From NCBI GenBank assembly GCA_963839165.1, contig CAWIUG010000005.1, positions 1,488,001 to 1,552,000 of the forward strand: a stretch of 64,000 nt of DNA, written 5' to 3'. Within the stretch, counting starts at the first letter, position 1. Each line of letters opens with the position of its first letter. Below are positions 10,245-20,087 of this stretch, piece after piece. A model generated the notes under the pieces. That model had not been told where the DNA came from and searched no databases. It saw only the letters and a program-made list of their open reading frames with translations. The DNA comes from DATFVA01 sp963839165 (GTDB lineage: Bacteria; Bacteroidota; Ignavibacteria; Ignavibacteriales; Ignavibacteriaceae). A program made the translations under genes and the position numbers.

Positions 10245-10273
10245 AAAATACTATAACGACCCAATTTTGTCAA
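10245..10273 (-). promoter_or_regulatory. Candidate sigma-70-like promoter for the Asp-box protein gene
   Basis: On the minus strand TTGACA (10273-10268) is followed after 17 nt by TATTTT (10250-10245), about 120 bases before the start codon at 10124. The -10 match is only moderate and the region is very AT-rich, so chance is possible. Confidence 0.3.
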
Positions 10274-10321
10274 GTTTTACCTACTTTCTATCTTTCACTT
10301 AAAAGATAAGCTTATTTAAAC

Positions 10322-11938
10322 TTAAATGTCAATATAGTTTTTGAGGCTCATCTCTTTGAAGTTGACCGATAATACATCCCATATACCATCTATTGATATT
10401 ATTCTCTGAATTGCTTTTTTATTAATTGATTCGTCTGTGGTAATAATTGTCAGTGCTTCTTTACTGGTTTGCTGACGCCCTAAAGATAGTCCTGCAATAT
10501 TAATATTTTCCTCAGACAATATTCTGCCCACGGATGCAAGCATTCCGGGCTTATCTATATTTCTATAAAAAAGCATATTTCCCTCAGGTCTAAGCTCAAC
10601 CCTGTAATCGTCAATTTTTACTATTCTGATCTCTTCCTTTCCGAATACCGTTCCCGCAAGGAGTTTTCGTCCCGTTTCCCCTATAAATTCTACAGAAATT
10701 AAGTTTTTGTAATTTTCATTTTCATTCGATTTCACTTCATTCAGAATAATTCCACGTTCTTCTGCAAAGAGCTTTGAATTAACAAGATTTACGGGCTCAT
10801 CAATCTTTTTCGACAGGAAGCCTTTTAAGAAACTCTTAGCAAGAATTTCCGAAAACTTATGAAGAAAATGACCGCTTAGATTAATATTCAGATTTTTGAG
10901 GTGCTCCTTACTTAACTGAGATAAAAGCAAACCCAGTTGTTCTGATAATATTATGAATGGCTTAAGTTCTTCATTAGCAAGAGATTCAAAGGAGGCGGCA
11001 TTCACTGTTCCTCTTACAGATTTATTTTTCAATAAGTCGACAATCTGTTCTCCTATTTGAACAGCAACCTTCTCCTGGGCCTCTTCGGTCGACGCACCGA
11101 GATGTGGTGTTGTTAATACTTTATCATGCTGGAAAAGTCCTTCAATAACCTCCGGCGGTTCTTTCACATAAACATCGAATGCCGCGGCAGATACCTTCCC
11201 GCTATTTAACGCCTCCAGAAGTGCCTGCTCATTTACTATACCTCCCCTTGCGCAATTTATTATTTTCACTCCTTTTTTGCATTTTTTAAGCGTTTCGGCG
11301 GAGATAAGGTTTTCGGTTTCTTCGCTTAAAGGAACGTGAACTGTTATTATATCGGAATCTGAAAATATTTTATCAAGGTCTACAAAAGTCACTCCTAACC
11401 TTTCAGCGGATTCCATTGAAATTACAGGGTCATAGCCTATTATATTCATTCCGAAAGCTTTAGAGCGTACTGCAACTTCTCTCCCCACCTTCCCGAGTCC
11501 GACAACTCCAAGGGTCTTTCCCTCGAGTTCTGTACCCTTGAACTTCTTACGTTCCCACTTACCTTCTTTCATCGACTGGTTTGCCTGGGCCAGGTTCCTG
11601 CACATTCCCAGCATAAGTGCCATCGTATGCTCGGCGGTGGAGATCGTGTTACCTCCCGGGGTGTTCATAACAATTATACCTTTACGTGTGGCACTATCGA
11701 CATCAATGTTATCGACTCCCGTACCCGCTCTGCCGATAACTATCATGTTGTCCATCAGTGAGATCAGTTCCTGAGTTACCTGTGTCTCACTGCGTACTAC
11801 TAAGGCATTATAATTACTTATAACAGATTTGATTTTTTCAGGAGGCATACCGGCTTCGAATGTAACCTCAAAGCCGGCAGATTCAAGGATTGTTCTGCAT
11901 TTCTGATCGACCGCATCGGTAATTAAAATTCTATACAT
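10322..11938 (-). CDS. serA: D-3-phosphoglycerate dehydrogenase
   Basis: 538 aa, the long type-I form (about 525-530 aa is typical). It oxidises 3-phosphoglycerate to 3-phosphohydroxypyruvate, the first step of serine synthesis, in the cytoplasm. Residues 5-100 are the first half of the substrate domain; the NAD-binding GLGKVG is at 147-152; the catalytic set is Arg231 (ARGGIVNE), Glu260 and His279 (PHLGAST). An intervening domain follows, and an ACT domain closes the protein (YRNIDKPGMLASVGRILSEE at about 465-485), which in this family senses serine. trxA lies 31 nt upstream on the same strand. No frame damage. Confidence 0.95.
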   Translation of the reverse strand: MYRILITDAVDQKCRTILESAGFEVTFEAGMPPEKIKSVISNYNALVVRSETQVTQELISLMDNMIVIGRAGTGVDNIDVDSATRKGIIVMNTPGGNTISTAEHTMALMLGMCRNLAQANQSMKEGKWERKKFKGTELEGKTLGVVGLGKVGREVAVRSKAFGMNIIGYDPVISMESAERLGVTFVDLDKIFSDSDIITVHVPLSEETENLISAETLKKCKKGVKIINCARGGIVNEQALLEALNSGKVSAAAFDVYVKEPPEVIEGLFQHDKVLTTPHLGASTEEAQEKVAVQIGEQIVDLLKNKSVRGTVNAASFESLANEELKPFIILSEQLGLLLSQLSKEHLKNLNINLSGHFLHKFSEILAKSFLKGFLSKKIDEPVNLVNSKLFAEERGIILNEVKSNENENYKNLISVEFIGETGRKLLAGTVFGKEEIRIVKIDDYRVELRPEGNMLFYRNIDKPGMLASVGRILSEENINIAGLSLGRQQTSKEALTIITTDESINKKAIQRIISIDGIWDVLSVNFKEMSLKNYIDI

Positions 11939-11969
11939 AAAATCCGATGGGATATGATTAAATAAATTT

Positions 11970-12293
11970 TCAGGCTATAGCTGAGTTCAGTCTCTGTACT
12001 ATCTGTCCTTTTGGTACTGCACCGATGATGGTATCCTTCAGCTTACCATCCTTAAAAATTAAGATTGTAGGTATGCTCCGGACCCCGAATTTAATTGCTG
12101 TCTGCTGATTATTATCAACATCAAGCTTTCCTATTTTCGCTTTTCCCTCATACTCGTCAACCAGTTCTTCAACTATGGGGGCTATCATTTTACATGGACC
12201 GCACCAGGTTGCCCAGAAATCAATTAGTACAGGTTTATCAGATTTTGTAACTTCTTCATCGAAGTTATCGTCAGTTATAGTTATTGTCTTCAT
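11970..12293 (-). CDS. trxA: Thioredoxin
   Basis: 107 aa, usual thioredoxin length. The redox site WCGPC has its cysteines at 31 and 34, the buried Asp is in VLIDFWATW, and the cis-proline is at 75 (SIPTILIF). It reduces protein disulfides in the cytoplasm with electrons from thioredoxin reductase, which is not in this window. It lies between the FabL-like reductase and serA with short gaps (30 and 31 nt), so the three genes may share a transcript. Confidence 0.95.
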   Translation of the reverse strand: MKTITITDDNFDEEVTKSDKPVLIDFWATWCGPCKMIAPIVEELVDEYEGKAKIGKLDVDNNQQTAIKFGVRSIPTILIFKDGKLKDTIIGAVPKGQIVQRLNSAIA

Positions 12294-12323
12294 TCTACTA
12301 TCCTCGTTTTAAACTTAATTAAA

Positions 12324-13145
12324 TTAATTCTCCCCCTGGCCGACATAATTAACACTATCTTCACCGCCGTCAGCATTTATGACGCAGCCAGAGATCCATT
12401 CCCCGCCGTCTTTACACAGGATACTGATAACTTTGGCAATATCCTCCGGGGTAGTTAACCTGTTGCGCGGGTTTTTTCTTTTTGCAACTTCAATCATCGG
12501 AACATTACCGGGTATTTTTCGTAATGCCGGGGTATCTGTAACACCGGCCATAATAGAATTTGCCGATATCTCCATCCCGCCCAGTTCAGTTGACAGCTGC
12601 CTTATATGCGACTCGAGCGAGGCTTTAGCCGCCGAAACAGCTCCGTAATACGGAATAACCGCTTTGCTTCCCGAACTGGTCATCGCAAAGATCCTGCCTT
12701 TACGCATAAATAAATTTTCCTGCATCAGCTCCTGTACCCAATAAACAAGGGAATGAGCCATAACATCGAGGGTCATCTCCATCTGAGCTTTACTGATAGG
12801 CTGTTCATCATTTTGCTGTATGAAAGGTTTAAGCGTGCCGAAAGCAAGAGAATGAAGCAGTACTTTTATAACCGGCTTCCCTCCAGCAATTTTTTGGATT
12901 TCACCGATAACTTCCTTCCTTTTCTCAGCATCGGCAGCATTAACGTTGAAAAATAATGCCTCAGAACCATGTGACTTTATCTCGCCTGTAATTCTATCGA
13001 CATTATGCATTGTAGCCTGCCTGTCGAGGTGCACACCGAAAACATTATAGCCGTCTTCAGCTAGCTTCACCGAAACAGCGCCGCCGAAACCGGAGGAAGC
13101 TCCCAGTATTAATGCCCAGGGTTTTTCATTCGCTTTCGCTGCCAT
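12324..13145 (-). CDS. FabL-like enoyl-ACP reductase (short-chain dehydrogenase family)
   Basis: 273 aa. The Rossmann nucleotide-binding motif GASSGFG is at 15-21. The active-site spacing is Y167-x6-K174 (YYGAVSAAK), which is the spacing of enoyl-ACP reductases FabI/FabL rather than the Yx3K of ordinary SDR enzymes. The TSSGS segment before the Tyr and the AKASLESHIRQLSTELGG segment after it fit the FabL type better than FabI, whose first Tyr is absent here. Likely role: last reduction step of fatty-acid elongation using NAD(P)H. I chose the ATG at 13145; a GTG directly before it is the alternative start. A general SDR remains possible; a search would decide. Confidence 0.7.
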   Translation of the reverse strand: MAAKANEKPWALILGASSGFGGAVSVKLAEDGYNVFGVHLDRQATMHNVDRITGEIKSHGSEALFFNVNAADAEKRKEVIGEIQKIAGGKPVIKVLLHSLAFGTLKPFIQQNDEQPISKAQMEMTLDVMAHSLVYWVQELMQENLFMRKGRIFAMTSSGSKAVIPYYGAVSAAKASLESHIRQLSTELGGMEISANSIMAGVTDTPALRKIPGNVPMIEVAKRKNPRNRLTTPEDIAKVISILCKDGGEWISGCVINADGGEDSVNYVGQGEN

Positions 13146-13242
13146 CACTTTTCAAAACCTTTTCATGTTTAATAAAATCGGAATTTTAATAATACGAAAA
13201 TGAAGCAAGTTTTACAATTAGAAATTTATGATGAATAGATGG

Positions 13243-16200
13243 TTATTTCTTGCAAACGTATGAAACAGAATCCTCACCTAAGCATGTAATAATGTCATTT
13301 ATAAGCTGGTCGCTTACTGTTACTCTTTTATTTTTTATGGTAAACCTGACTGGTTTTGACCCATTATTGATAAGATCGAGGTAAAGAGGAATACCACCTT
13401 CATTATGATCAATAATATTTTTCAGCTCAGAAATTTTATCAATGGAGTGACGCTTTTTATCGATGTTTATCTTAACACTTTCAGTCAGTTCATTTTTTGT
13501 TTCCTGCAATGGGATAACCTTATCAATATGCAGTTTAACTGCATCCCCGCTGCTTTCTGTTTTTCCAATGATCAGAACACACTCCTCCTCCTGAATGTAT
13601 TTACCATATTCCTCATAAATTTTAGAGAACATAAGGCATTCGCACGAGCCTGAAAAATCATCCAGCTTGAAGAAAGCCATGGTCCGGTTAGATTTATCAA
13701 TCTTGGTTTTCAATTCCGTAATAACCCCGCAGGCACGGACGACATCAGCATCCTCAAGCTTCTCGGTGTCTCCAAGCTGTATTGACGCGAAGGATTTGTA
13801 TTCGAGTTCATACTTTCTTAATGGGTGGCCGGTTACGTAAAAGCCCAGCACCTCTCTCTCTTTTGCAAGTCTCTCTTTTTGTGTCCATTGAGGCAGTTCC
13901 GGAAGGCCTGGTTCCGTCAGCTTAACAACTTCTTCCATTTCTCCAAAAAGACTATTTTCTGAGTTAAGTGTAGAACTGCGGGATTTATTACCAAAATCAA
14001 TTGCCAGTTCAACCGCAGCTAACTGCCTGGAGCGGATTGTATCAACAGAATCAAGAGCTCCTGCAAGGAGGAGTCCTTCGAGTGTCCGTTTGTTTACAAG
14101 ATGTATATCTACATTAGAACAGAAATCGAAGATGCTGGTAAAATCTCTTCCCAGCTTTTCCTTAGTTCTTATTATCTCCTCAACTGCAGAAATCCCTACA
14201 TTTTTTATGGCTGACATACCAAACCTGATCTTACCATTCTGTACATCAAAGGTAACGGAAGGACTATTTATATCAGGAGGCAGAACTTCTATTTTCAGCT
14301 TCCGGCAGTCTTCAAGGAATAAAGCAACTTTATCGGAATTTCCGAATTCATTTGTCAGGTTGGCAGCAAGAAATTCCGGTGTATAGTGGGCTTTGAGATA
14401 AGCCGTCTGGTAGGCGACATAACTATACGCAACAGCGTGACTCTTATTAAATCCATAATTGGCAAATTTATCAATTGCTTCAAAAATCTCTTCGGCTGTT
14501 TTTTTTGATATCCCGTTTTTAACGGCTCCGGCTGTAAATTTTTCCTTCTGCTCTTTCATTGCGGCAAGGTCTTTTTTCCCCATCGCTCTGCGGAGAATAT
14601 CCGCTTCGGCAAGACTCATACCGCCTACTTTGTTTGCGATTTGAATTACCTGCTCCTGGTAAACAATAATCCCATAGGTTTCCTTAAGGATCGGTTCAAG
14701 CACAGCGTGCTGGTAAACCACTTTCTTCGAACCATACTTACGATCGATAAAATCATCAATGAAGTCCATTGGTCCCGGCCGGTATAATGCATTCATAGCT
14801 GACAGATCGCTTAGACTGGTAGGCTTAAGCTTCTTCAGGTATTCACGCATAGGGGAAGATTCAAACTGGAATATGCCTGTTGTCTGACCTTTGGAAAAAA
14901 GCTGGTAGGTTTTTTCATCATCAAGGGGGATATTATCTATATCGATTTCAATATTATGGTTCTTCTTTATCAGGGCCAGCGCATCACGAATAATAGTTAA
15001 TGTACGCAACCCGAGGAAATCCATTTTCAGAAGACCCCAGCTTTCAATTTCTTTCATGTTATACTGGGTCACGATGTCTGTCTGCGATACCGCATTGGCA
15101 AGAGGAACATAATTGCTCACATCCCCGGGGGTAATCACTACCCCTGCCGCATGCTTCGACGCATTCCTGTTCATTCCTTCAAGTACTTTAGCGTACTTAA
15201 TTAAATCCTGTATTTCACTTTCTTTAGATTCCTTTACCCATTTCAACTCAGGAACTTCAGCTAATGCCTGATCGATAGTGAAAACTTTACCGAATTTTGA
15301 TGGAATGAACTTGGTTATTTTGTTAACAGTAGGAATAGGGATCTTAAGCACACGGGCAACATCTCTTATAACAGCTTTTGAAGATAGACGGTTAAAGGTT
15401 ATAATCTGACTCACACAGTTGCTGCCATATTTTTCACGTACATAGTCGATTATTTCGCCGCGTTTATCATCAGCAAAATCAACATCAATATCAGGCATTG
15501 ATTTACGGGCAGGATTCAGGAAACGTTCAAAAAGAAGGTTATATTCCAGAGGATTTATATTAGTAATTCCAAGAGTATAGGCAACCAGACTGCCGGCAAC
15601 GCTCCCTCTGCCAGGACCGACGGGAATGCTCATTTTTTTTGCCGCATTGATAAAGTCCTGCACAATCAGAAAATAACCTGCAAAGCCCATTTTTTTAATA
15701 GTATCAATCTCAAAATCAAATCTTTCCTGAACTTCGGGCGATATCTCACTTACTCTTTTCTTAAGACCCTCCCTCGCAAGCAATTCAAAATACTCTTCGG
15801 CACCTTTAGCCGGAACATCCGCGGGTATAGGAAACTGCGGATAATAAAGTCCTTCTGTTTCCAGTTTCAGATCCATCTTCGAATCTATTTCGAGTGTATT
15901 CTCAACCGCACCTTTATACTTCCGGAAGAGCTTAATCATCTCCTCCTGGCTTTTAAAGTAAACCTGATCGGTTCCATACCTGAGCTGCCTGTAATCAGCT
16001 CCGTTTTTATCGGATAACAGAAGAAGAATATTATGTGCGTATGCGTGATCTTTTTCGATATAATGACAGTCGTTTGTTGCCACCAGTTTTATACCAAGCT
16101 CTTTTGAGAGTTTCGGCATCCCTTCAAGCACAGGCTGTTCCACGTCCATATTGTGGTCCTGTATCTCAAGGTAGAAATCATCATCAAAAATATCTTTGAA

Positions 16201-16710
16201 TATTTTAGCGATCTCTCTGGCTTTATCATAATCACCGTTTATAAGATGCGTTGAAACAACTCCGCCCGCGCAGGCAGAAGTACAAACCAAACCATCACGG
16301 TACTGCCTAAGAAGTTCGAGATCGATCCTTGGTTTATAATAAAAGCCCTCTGTATGGCCAAGCGTAGAAAGTTTGGATAAATTCTGGTATCCCTGTTTAT
16401 TTTTAGCCAGAAGGATCAGATGATTGTAATATTTTGATTTTTTTCTGCCATTAGCATCATTTTCTTTTCCCCCTCTATCGAACCTTGATCCATCGGTTAC
16501 AATGTAAGCTTCCATCCCCACAATAGGCTTTATTCCCTCTTTAACTGCCTTCTTATAGAATTCAGCAATCCCGTACATCACACCATGATCGGTTAATGCC
16601 ACCGACTGCATATTGTTTTGTTTAGCGGCTTTGATCAGGTCATCAACAGTACAGGCTCCGTCCTGGAGACTATAATGTGTATGATTATGTAAATGAATAA
16701 AATCCGACAT
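13243..16710 (-). CDS. dnaE: DNA polymerase III alpha subunit
   Basis: 1155 aa, typical of DnaE. The N-terminal PHP domain (HLHNHTHYS, residues 6-14) is followed by the polymerase core with GPGRGSVAGSL at about 365-375 and the catalytic acidic motif PDIDVDF at 406-412. Later come the fingers motif (GIFQFES, YRPGPMDFI), the helix-hairpin-helix region and an OB-fold (VVRACGVITELKTKIDKSNR). It is the replicative polymerase, which works with the beta clamp and loader at the fork. No frameshift in nearly 3.5 kb. dut lies downstream in genome order but upstream in transcription, with a 179-nt gap. Confidence 0.97.
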   Translation of the reverse strand: MSDFIHLHNHTHYSLQDGACTVDDLIKAAKQNNMQSVALTDHGVMYGIAEFYKKAVKEGIKPIVGMEAYIVTDGSRFDRGGKENDANGRKKSKYYNHLILLAKNKQGYQNLSKLSTLGHTEGFYYKPRIDLELLRQYRDGLVCTSACAGGVVSTHLINGDYDKAREIAKIFKDIFDDDFYLEIQDHNMDVEQPVLEGMPKLSKELGIKLVATNDCHYIEKDHAYAHNILLLLSDKNGADYRQLRYGTDQVYFKSQEEMIKLFRKYKGAVENTLEIDSKMDLKLETEGLYYPQFPIPADVPAKGAEEYFELLAREGLKKRVSEISPEVQERFDFEIDTIKKMGFAGYFLIVQDFINAAKKMSIPVGPGRGSVAGSLVAYTLGITNINPLEYNLLFERFLNPARKSMPDIDVDFADDKRGEIIDYVREKYGSNCVSQIITFNRLSSKAVIRDVARVLKIPIPTVNKITKFIPSKFGKVFTIDQALAEVPELKWVKESKESEIQDLIKYAKVLEGMNRNASKHAAGVVITPGDVSNYVPLANAVSQTDIVTQYNMKEIESWGLLKMDFLGLRTLTIIRDALALIKKNHNIEIDIDNIPLDDEKTYQLFSKGQTTGIFQFESSPMREYLKKLKPTSLSDLSAMNALYRPGPMDFIDDFIDRKYGSKKVVYQHAVLEPILKETYGIIVYQEQVIQIANKVGGMSLAEADILRRAMGKKDLAAMKEQKEKFTAGAVKNGISKKTAEEIFEAIDKFANYGFNKSHAVAYSYVAYQTAYLKAHYTPEFLAANLTNEFGNSDKVALFLEDCRKLKIEVLPPDINSPSVTFDVQNGKIRFGMSAIKNVGISAVEEIIRTKEKLGRDFTSIFDFCSNVDIHLVNKRTLEGLLLAGALDSVDTIRSRQLAAVELAIDFGNKSRSSTLNSENSLFGEMEEVVKLTEPGLPELPQWTQKERLAKEREVLGFYVTGHPLRKYELEYKSFASIQLGDTEKLEDADVVRACGVITELKTKIDKSNRTMAFFKLDDFSGSCECLMFSKIYEEYGKYIQEEECVLIIGKTESSGDAVKLHIDKVIPLQETKNELTESVKINIDKKRHSIDKISELKNIIDHNEGGIPLYLDLINNGSKPVRFTIKNKRVTVSDQLINDIITCLGEDSVSYVCKK

Positions 16711-16889
16711 TGGCGTTAGTTATTTCTCCCAAACACTTCGTTCACTCAGCAGTTAAAGTTTTTAACAGAAAGATGATTACAGGAAGTTGTATGATTCAAA
16801 CAGGAAGTTAAAAAAAAATCAGAAACTTTTTTGAGCGTTAAGGCAGGGTCAAAAAATAAATCAAAACTTTTACAAATAAATAGACAATA

Positions 16890-17348
16890 TTATTCTTTTC
16901 CTGTATGGCCGAAGCCGCCCTCTCCTCTTTTGGTTTTCAGCAGGTCAGAATTTTCTTCAAGGTTTGCGCGATATACTTTGGATAGAACGAGCTGGGCTAT
17001 CCTGTCGCCCCGGTTTATCACAAATTCATCTTTACTGAAATTCATCATAATTATTTTTATTTCCCCGCGATAATCGGAATCGATTGTGCCAGGAGAATTT
17101 AATATTCCGATACCGTGTTTTGCTGCCAGTCCGCTTCTGGGGCGAACCTGAATTTCAAATCCTTCCGGAATTTCAACTACCAGGTTTGTAGGGATAAGAG
17201 TAACTTCACCTGCTTTAAGGATCATTTGTTCTTCAACTGCGGCACGAACATCCATTCCGGCACTTCCATGTGTTGAATATTCAGGCAGCTCAATATCTTC
17301 GAAACCGGGGTTTAACCTTTTAACCTTAATCTTTATGTCTGAGTTCAT
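16890..17348 (-). CDS. dut: Deoxyuridine 5'-triphosphate nucleotidohydrolase
   Basis: 152 aa, normal for trimeric dUTPase. All five motifs are visible: GSAGMDVRA, PRSGLAAKHGI, NSPGTIDSDYRGEI (catalytic Asp), RGDRIAQLV and the C-terminal RGEGGFGHTG. It hydrolyses dUTP to dUMP and pyrophosphate, keeping uracil out of DNA and feeding dTMP synthesis. It starts one base after the stop of the upstream flippase gene, so translation is probably coupled. Confidence 0.96.
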   Translation of the reverse strand: MNSDIKIKVKRLNPGFEDIELPEYSTHGSAGMDVRAAVEEQMILKAGEVTLIPTNLVVEIPEGFEIQVRPRSGLAAKHGIGILNSPGTIDSDYRGEIKIIMMNFSKDEFVINRGDRIAQLVLSKVYRANLEENSDLLKTKRGEGGFGHTGKE

Positions 17349-18836
17349 TTATGTTCTGCCCTTTTTTAATAAAGCTAATTTTGATCTTAAAAAATCAATC
17401 TCTTTCTTATCAAAAACGAATATATAAAGGAATACCGAAAAGAATACAAGCAGCAGGATTTTATAGATGAAGAAAAGCTGATCAGAATAGAACAGGTAGT
17501 AGTAAATTCCGCCCACAATCAGAATAGCAAAAAATATTTTACTAAGCTTTGCAACTTCATACTCTATCCTGTAGAATTTCTGTGTTACTATATACAATCC
17601 TGCAGCCATTACAATATAAGCCGCGAGCGTAGCAAATGCCGCACCCATTATTCCCCAGACGGGGATCAATAAAACATTAACAACAATGTTCACCGCAGCG
17701 CCGATACCCGTTATTAAAGGGATATAGATACTCTTCTCCTCGATATAAATACCGGCAGTGAAAATGACATAGAGGCCATTGAACAAATAACCGAAAAGGA
17801 TCACGGGTACGATTGAAACTCCTCCCCAGTACGCCGAATCAATTAAAGTCCGGCCGTGAAGAAGAGGAATAGCCACAATATTATCAATAAAAAGAGATAG
17901 AATAACAAGTATGAGAGCTGAGGCAAGAGTAAAATAAGTTAACACCTTTGAAAAGATTTCCTTAGCATTTTTCTCTTCTGCATTCTGCAGGAAAAAGGGC
18001 TGCCAGGCATACTGGAACATATTAACGAAAAGCATCATAAAGATGCCGAGCTTGTAACATGCATTATAAATACCCACAGTATCCAGGTTTGTCATTTTAC
18101 CAAGGATAGGTCTGTCGATACCCTGGATAAGCATGGAAGATAGTCCCGCCGGAAGATAGGGAATCCCGAATTTTAATAAGCGCTTTAACAGAGCTGCGTC
18201 GAAGCTGAGATGCATTTCCTTCAGAATATCGGGGAGAAGGAGCAGCAAAGAAGCAAGCGATGCAAATAAGTTGCTGATAAGGACGGCCTCAATTCCCATT
18301 TTGAACTTAAGGATCAGAACAAGGTTCAGAATGATGTTCACAACGATATTTATGATTTTGAACGCGGCAAACTTCTTTGCTTTTCTCTTAAGTCTGAGCT
18401 GAATAAAGGGAATCACCGCAATAGAATCGAGGAACAGGATACCTGCGGAATAATACATCAGGTAGAAGTAATTCACCGGAACTTCAAGCAGCTCAAATAC
18501 CGGACCCCTTATGAGGATCATTAGTATTGACAAAAATATTCCGGAGACAAAAACTGAAAGATAAGGTGTTGAGAAAATATCGTTTTTAGAGCTCGCGGAA
18601 GGGAGTCCCGCAAACTTAAGGTAGGCCGCGTCCATTCCATACACATAAACGATGTTAAATATTCCAATAAATATGTAGATATTGGCGATAATACCATACT
18701 CTGCAGGATGGAAGATATTTGTGTAGAAAGGCACGAGAAGGAACGACAGGAAGCGTCCGACCATCGTACTTATTCCATAGATAGCCGTATCTTTTGTAAG
18801 TTGTTTAAGCTTATCAAATATCATCTGCTTAATCAA
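17349..18836 (-). CDS. Polysaccharide flippase-like membrane protein (MOP superfamily)
   Basis: 495 aa with about 12-14 hydrophobic segments, as in Wzx/MurJ-type lipid-linked oligosaccharide flippases. The N-terminal amphipathic stretch and first segment (YGISTMVGRFLSFLLVPFYTNIFHPAEYGII) are typical of the polysaccharide biosynthesis protein family. It probably moves an undecaprenyl-linked glycan across the inner membrane. It overlaps nadC by 8 nt and abuts dut, so it lies in a mixed operon outside the main exopolysaccharide cluster; a second flippase is at 34475. Its substrate is unknown. Frame intact. Confidence 0.85.
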   Translation of the reverse strand: MIKQMIFDKLKQLTKDTAIYGISTMVGRFLSFLLVPFYTNIFHPAEYGIIANIYIFIGIFNIVYVYGMDAAYLKFAGLPSASSKNDIFSTPYLSVFVSGIFLSILMILIRGPVFELLEVPVNYFYLMYYSAGILFLDSIAVIPFIQLRLKRKAKKFAAFKIINIVVNIILNLVLILKFKMGIEAVLISNLFASLASLLLLLPDILKEMHLSFDAALLKRLLKFGIPYLPAGLSSMLIQGIDRPILGKMTNLDTVGIYNACYKLGIFMMLFVNMFQYAWQPFFLQNAEEKNAKEIFSKVLTYFTLASALILVILSLFIDNIVAIPLLHGRTLIDSAYWGGVSIVPVILFGYLFNGLYVIFTAGIYIEEKSIYIPLITGIGAAVNIVVNVLLIPVWGIMGAAFATLAAYIVMAAGLYIVTQKFYRIEYEVAKLSKIFFAILIVGGIYYYLFYSDQLFFIYKILLLVFFSVFLYIFVFDKKEIDFLRSKLALLKKGRT

Positions 18837-19680
18837 TCTTTACATCGAGTGAGATATCGAGCGCCGCAACACTGTGTGTAAGCGCCCCCACAGATATATA
18901 ATCAACCCCTGTTTCGGCAATAGCTTTTATTGTATTTATGTTCACCATACCTGATGCTTCAACTTTGCAGCTTCCATTTATCAGGCCAACCGCAGCTTTA
19001 GTAAGTTCAATATTAAAGTTATCAAGCATTATTACATCGACCCCGCAGGCCAGCGCTTCTTTAACCTCATCCGGATTTTTAGTTTCAACTTCAATTTTGA
19101 GGTTGCGATTATTTTTCTCTCTCCAGTGCTTGCAGGATTGCACTGCTTTTGTAATAGAACCGGCAACCTCAATATGATTATCCTTTATAAGGAACATATC
19201 ATATAAACCGATCCTGTGGTTTTCCGCCCCGCCCAGCTTTACCGCCAGTTTATCGAGTTCCCTTAATCCCGGAACAGTTTTACGTGTATCAATGAGACGG
19301 GCCTTTGTATGTTTTATCTTTTCGGTGAACTGATGAGTCATTGTAGCTATTCCGCTCATCCTCTGAAAAAAATTCAAGGCAGTTCTCTCCACGGTAAGAA
19401 TTGATTGTGCACTGCCTTCCACTACAGCAGCCACTGTACCGGAAAGAACTTTATCACCGTCAGTATAATATTTTATAAACGAAATATCCGGATCGTACTC
19501 CTTAAAGCAGGTTTCAACAACATCAAAACCCGCAAGAACCCCTTCCTGTTTTACAAGAAATTCTGCAGTTGCGGTTTTATTTTTGGAGATGATCGCGAGA
19601 CTGGTAACATCGCCCGTCTTAATATCTTCACTTAATGCTCTTTTTATGGTTTCTCTTATAGATTCGGTTATCATAATCAC
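18829..19680 (-). CDS. nadC: Nicotinate-nucleotide pyrophosphorylase (quinolinate phosphoribosyltransferase)
   Basis: 283 aa, usual length. Motifs include EDIKTGDVTS near the N-terminus, ERTALNFFQRMSGIAT, the PRPP/quinolinate-binding DTRKTVPGLRELDK, GGAENHRIGLYD, IKDNH, EVETKNPDEV and EASGMVN. It converts quinolinate and PRPP to nicotinate mononucleotide in de novo NAD synthesis. nadA and nadB are not in the window. It overlaps the upstream thioesterase gene by 4 nt and the downstream flippase by 8 nt, indicating tight co-transcription. Confidence 0.95.
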   Translation of the reverse strand: MIMITESIRETIKRALSEDIKTGDVTSLAIISKNKTATAEFLVKQEGVLAGFDVVETCFKEYDPDISFIKYYTDGDKVLSGTVAAVVEGSAQSILTVERTALNFFQRMSGIATMTHQFTEKIKHTKARLIDTRKTVPGLRELDKLAVKLGGAENHRIGLYDMFLIKDNHIEVAGSITKAVQSCKHWREKNNRNLKIEVETKNPDEVKEALACGVDVIMLDNFNIELTKAAVGLINGSCKVEASGMVNINTIKAIAETGVDYISVGALTHSVAALDISLDVKID

Positions 19681-20087
19681 CCAAAAAAATGTTCGATCGC
19701 TTTATAAAAAAATTCAGGAGGTCTTACGGGTTTTCTTGTCTCCATATTTATAAACACAAGTACAATATATCCTTCAACAATTGTAACATTACGATCAAGG
19801 CTCCGGATAGTATGATTAATATGAACCTTTAGTTCAGGCAGGTTTTCAACCCTCGTTTCTACTTCGAGAAGTTCATCATAAAAAGCAGGGTTTTTAAATT
19901 TCAGCATAGCTTCACGGACAGGCATCTGGAAGCCGCTTTTTTCAATCATACTATACGGGAGTCCGTTTTCACGCATCATCTCTGTACGGCCCACCTCAAA
20001 GTACTCAAAATACTTGCCGTTATACACATACTTCATCTGGTCGGTATCAGCATAACGCACACGGACATTTGTTTTATGTATCAGCAT
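19677..20087 (-). CDS. Hot-dog fold acyl-CoA thioesterase (YbgC/4HBT family)
   Basis: 136 aa single hot-dog domain. The family motif RYADTDQMKYVYNGKYFEYFE carries the conserved Asp of 4-hydroxybenzoyl-CoA thioesterase-like enzymes. It hydrolyses acyl-CoA or acyl-ACP thioesters; the exact substrate cannot be read from the sequence. The stop overlaps the nadC start by 4 nt. About 230 nt of non-coding sequence separate it from accA. Confidence 0.85.
   Translation of the reverse strand: MLIHKTNVRVRYADTDQMKYVYNGKYFEYFEVGRTEMMRENGLPYSMIEKSGFQMPVREAMLKFKNPAFYDELLEVETRVENLPELKVHINHTIRSLDRNVTIVEGYIVLVFINMETRKPVRPPEFFYKAIEHFFG

Noticed and set aside
10289..10308. AT-only hairpin (TATCTTT/AAAGATA) after serA
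   Set aside because: The stem is weak and lacks a T run on the minus strand, so I do not call it a terminator.
12379..12648. Antisense frames over housekeeping genes, such as this one opposite the FabL-like gene
   Set aside because: They lack homology-like content and ribosome-binding sites; the opposite strand encodes a clear enzyme.
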